Shown here piece after piece: positions 62,985 through 64,000 of a stretch of 64,000 nucleotides of DNA. Position 1 is the stretch's first letter. Every line of letters starts with the position of its first letter. Position numbers and translations under genes: made by a program. The stretch comes from Pedobacter cryophilus (lineage in GTDB: Bacteria; Bacteroidota; Bacteroidia; Sphingobacteriales; Sphingobacteriaceae), in the NCBI RefSeq assembly GCF_005116455.1, contig NZ_SWBP01000007.1, forward strand, positions 1 through 64,000. Reading direction: 5' to 3'. The notes beneath the pieces were generated by a model. That model ran no database searches, was not told where the DNA came from, and worked only from the letters and a program-made list of their open reading frames with translations.

Positions 62985-63502
62985 CAAATCTGCCCTCAAC
63001 TATTTCTTTATTTTCACTTATCCGTTTAGACTTCAAGCTAAAATGTAAGGATTATTTTGACCTTGGGCAATTTAGTTCTGATATGATGATTTGCTTGTGT
63101 TTGTTCAGATCTGATGTTGGATTACATCTATCTCAAGGCTTTTTTCTTTTGTTTTTGGTTTTCTAATTCTTCCCTTGTAGAATATTAGCATTTTGCTTTC
63201 TTAAAGTTATTTGGGAGTAATTTTGGACTTATACTTTGAGATATTGTATTTTGTAGAATCCTTTGGTTTATATAATTAATCTCTGAGATTTAGAGGTTAG
63301 AGTAGAGGTAATCTGGTGTAAACACCAGACACCAGAAACCACTCACCCCCCCACCCCCTCTCTCTCCTTATAATTGGGATTTCTAAAAATACTTTTTGTA
63401 GATTTCTCTCTATTCCAAAGAACCTCTTTTGCTTTTGTCTTTTTAATTCTTTTAAGATTAAAACAATCTTCAGATTAGTATTTGCTAGAGAATATAATAA
63501 CA

Positions 63503-63545
63503 TCACTCCCCGAAAGGGAGTAATGTAAGTAACTTTGCGAATTAA
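63503..63545 (+). promoter_or_regulatory. Hairpin plus Bacteroidota -7 box, conserved with 61064-61115
   Basis: ACTCCC-N5-GGGAGT (63505-63521), then GTAAGTAACTTTGCGAATT with TAACTTTG at 63530-63537. The counterpart in unit A has TCCCC-TTT-GGGGA and GTAATTAACTTTGGGAATT with TAACTTTG at 61100-61107. TAACTTTG fits the TAnnTTTG promoter box, but no TTG is found at the expected distance, so promoter activity is uncertain. Confidence 0.4.
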
Positions 63546-63629
63546 ATTTAACCATGGGCTGTAGTAAATTCAGAAAAAACTTACAGTCCAAAAGAAAATC
63601 AGTTAAAAAAAACTTAAAAAAAATTTAAC

Positions 63630-63962
63630 CTAATAAGAATCCTTCTTTTTAACTGTTCGTTTGTTCGGTTTTGGTATTGGACGTAGAACTATTCCACCAA
63701 AATGAGCCTCTTCAGCTTCGAAAGACATATCCTTAATAAAGCAAATTCTTGACCTTGTTAATTTGCCTGAATCAAGTAACTTACCTTGGCAACCATGTCC
63801 ATCTAATGTAATGTTAAAAAAACCTACACGATGACCTTTGTCATCAACTGCCTTCTTAACACATTTTTCACAGGGATAAATGCGATACCGAGTTGAGGGC
63901 TTAACATATCTATTACAGACAGGGCAATGTTGTCTTTTGGGCAATTCTCTTGGGTTATCCAT
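63630..63962 (-). CDS. Small zinc-ribbon protein, function unknown
   Basis: A 110-residue protein. The N-terminus has two CxxC pairs, HCPVCNRYV (near 14) and YPCEKCVKKAV (near 33), typical of a treble-clef or zinc-ribbon fold; further Cys occur in GHGCQGKLL and SRICFIKD. The C-terminal tail is basic (PKPNKRTVKKKDSY). I do not recognise the family. The ATG at 63962 is the only reasonable start. The last codons coincide with the 25-bp repeat that recurs at 61174-61198. It is likely to belong to the same accessory region and may continue in an operon beyond the window. Confidence 0.65.
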   Translation of the reverse strand: MDNPRELPKRQHCPVCNRYVKPSTRYRIYPCEKCVKKAVDDKGHRVGFFNITLDGHGCQGKLLDSGKLTRSRICFIKDMSFEAEEAHFGGIVLRPIPKPNKRTVKKKDSY

Positions 63963-64000
63963 TTTACTGTATAATTTGTTTTAACTGCTAAATCTGTCGT

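Larger units (their letters stand above)
62715..63629. other. Gene-free spacer of unit B with repeated blocks
   Basis: No firm gene in 915 bp. It holds the TCGTTGCGC block (62949-62984), an 18-nt hairpin TCTGGTGTAAACACCAGA (63312-63329), a C/T-only-like tract (63341-63367), the hairpin plus TAACTTTG block (about 63503-63545), and a 24-codon basic reading frame (63554-63628, plus strand) of doubtful status. Confidence 0.55.

Noticed and set aside
63297-63506. 69-codon minus-strand frame
   Set aside because: It runs through the C/T tract and a hairpin, has no family features and looks like chance.

Overview
The window is AT-rich chromosomal DNA from a member of the Bacteroidota, most probably Sphingobacteriaceae (Pedobacter-like). 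Evidence: three SusC/SusD pairs, a hybrid two-component sensor/AraC regulator, many secreted glycoside hydrolases and lipoproteins, a Bacteroidota-type -7 box (TAnnTTTG), weak Shine-Dalgarno usage and a compact carotenoid cluster. No plasmid or complete phage signature is visible.

Layout. (1) 1-4695: the 3' end of a sigma-factor gene, an SRPBCC protein and a carotenoid cluster (phytoene desaturase, phytoene synthase, a small TPR-like secreted protein, heterodimer-type lycopene cyclase, cytochrome b5-like protein). (2) 4696-6733: a MITE-like degenerate element, a PfkB sugar kinase, and tRNA-Asn whose 3' half is duplicated around a tiny GIY-YIG nuclease gene. (3) 6734-56953: a 50-kb glucuronoxylan/arabinoxylan utilisation locus. 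It holds three GH10 xylanases, four GH43 enzymes, GH67 and GH115 alpha-glucuronidases, a GH3 with a PA14 insert, GH97, a CE15 glucuronoyl esterase, three other esterases, a LacI regulator, an HTCS regulator and three SusC/D pairs. One set of genes, 47236 down to 34077, has the order SusC-SusD-SusC-SusD-SGBP-GH10, which is the conserved Bacteroidota xylan core (xusA-E plus xyn10). (4) 57237-64000: a gene-sparse accessory region with small minus-strand operons of unknown or defence-like genes (PD-(D/E)xK-type DUF3883 protein, CoiA-like protein, HTH protein, zinc-ribbon protein). It is organised as two units that share a 112-bp 3' end and other repeated blocks.

How the genes work together. Surface GH10 enzymes cut xylan. 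CE2-, CE20- and CE1-like esterases remove acetyl or other acyl groups, CE15 breaks lignin-glucuronate esters, and GH115 and GH67 remove (methyl)glucuronic acid from polymer and oligomer respectively. SusC/D pairs import the oligosaccharides, and GH43 and GH3 release xylose and arabinose. A palindrome, GCAATCGATTGC, recurs upstream of six transcription units of this locus. It overlaps a promoter -33 box at one of them, and is the likely operator of the LacI protein encoded at 11684-12709. The HTCS at 47804-51940 probably activates the xus core.

The two most unusual signals are the tRNA-Asn/GIY-YIG miniature element (6121-6608) and the tandem units with conserved ends at 57238-64000.
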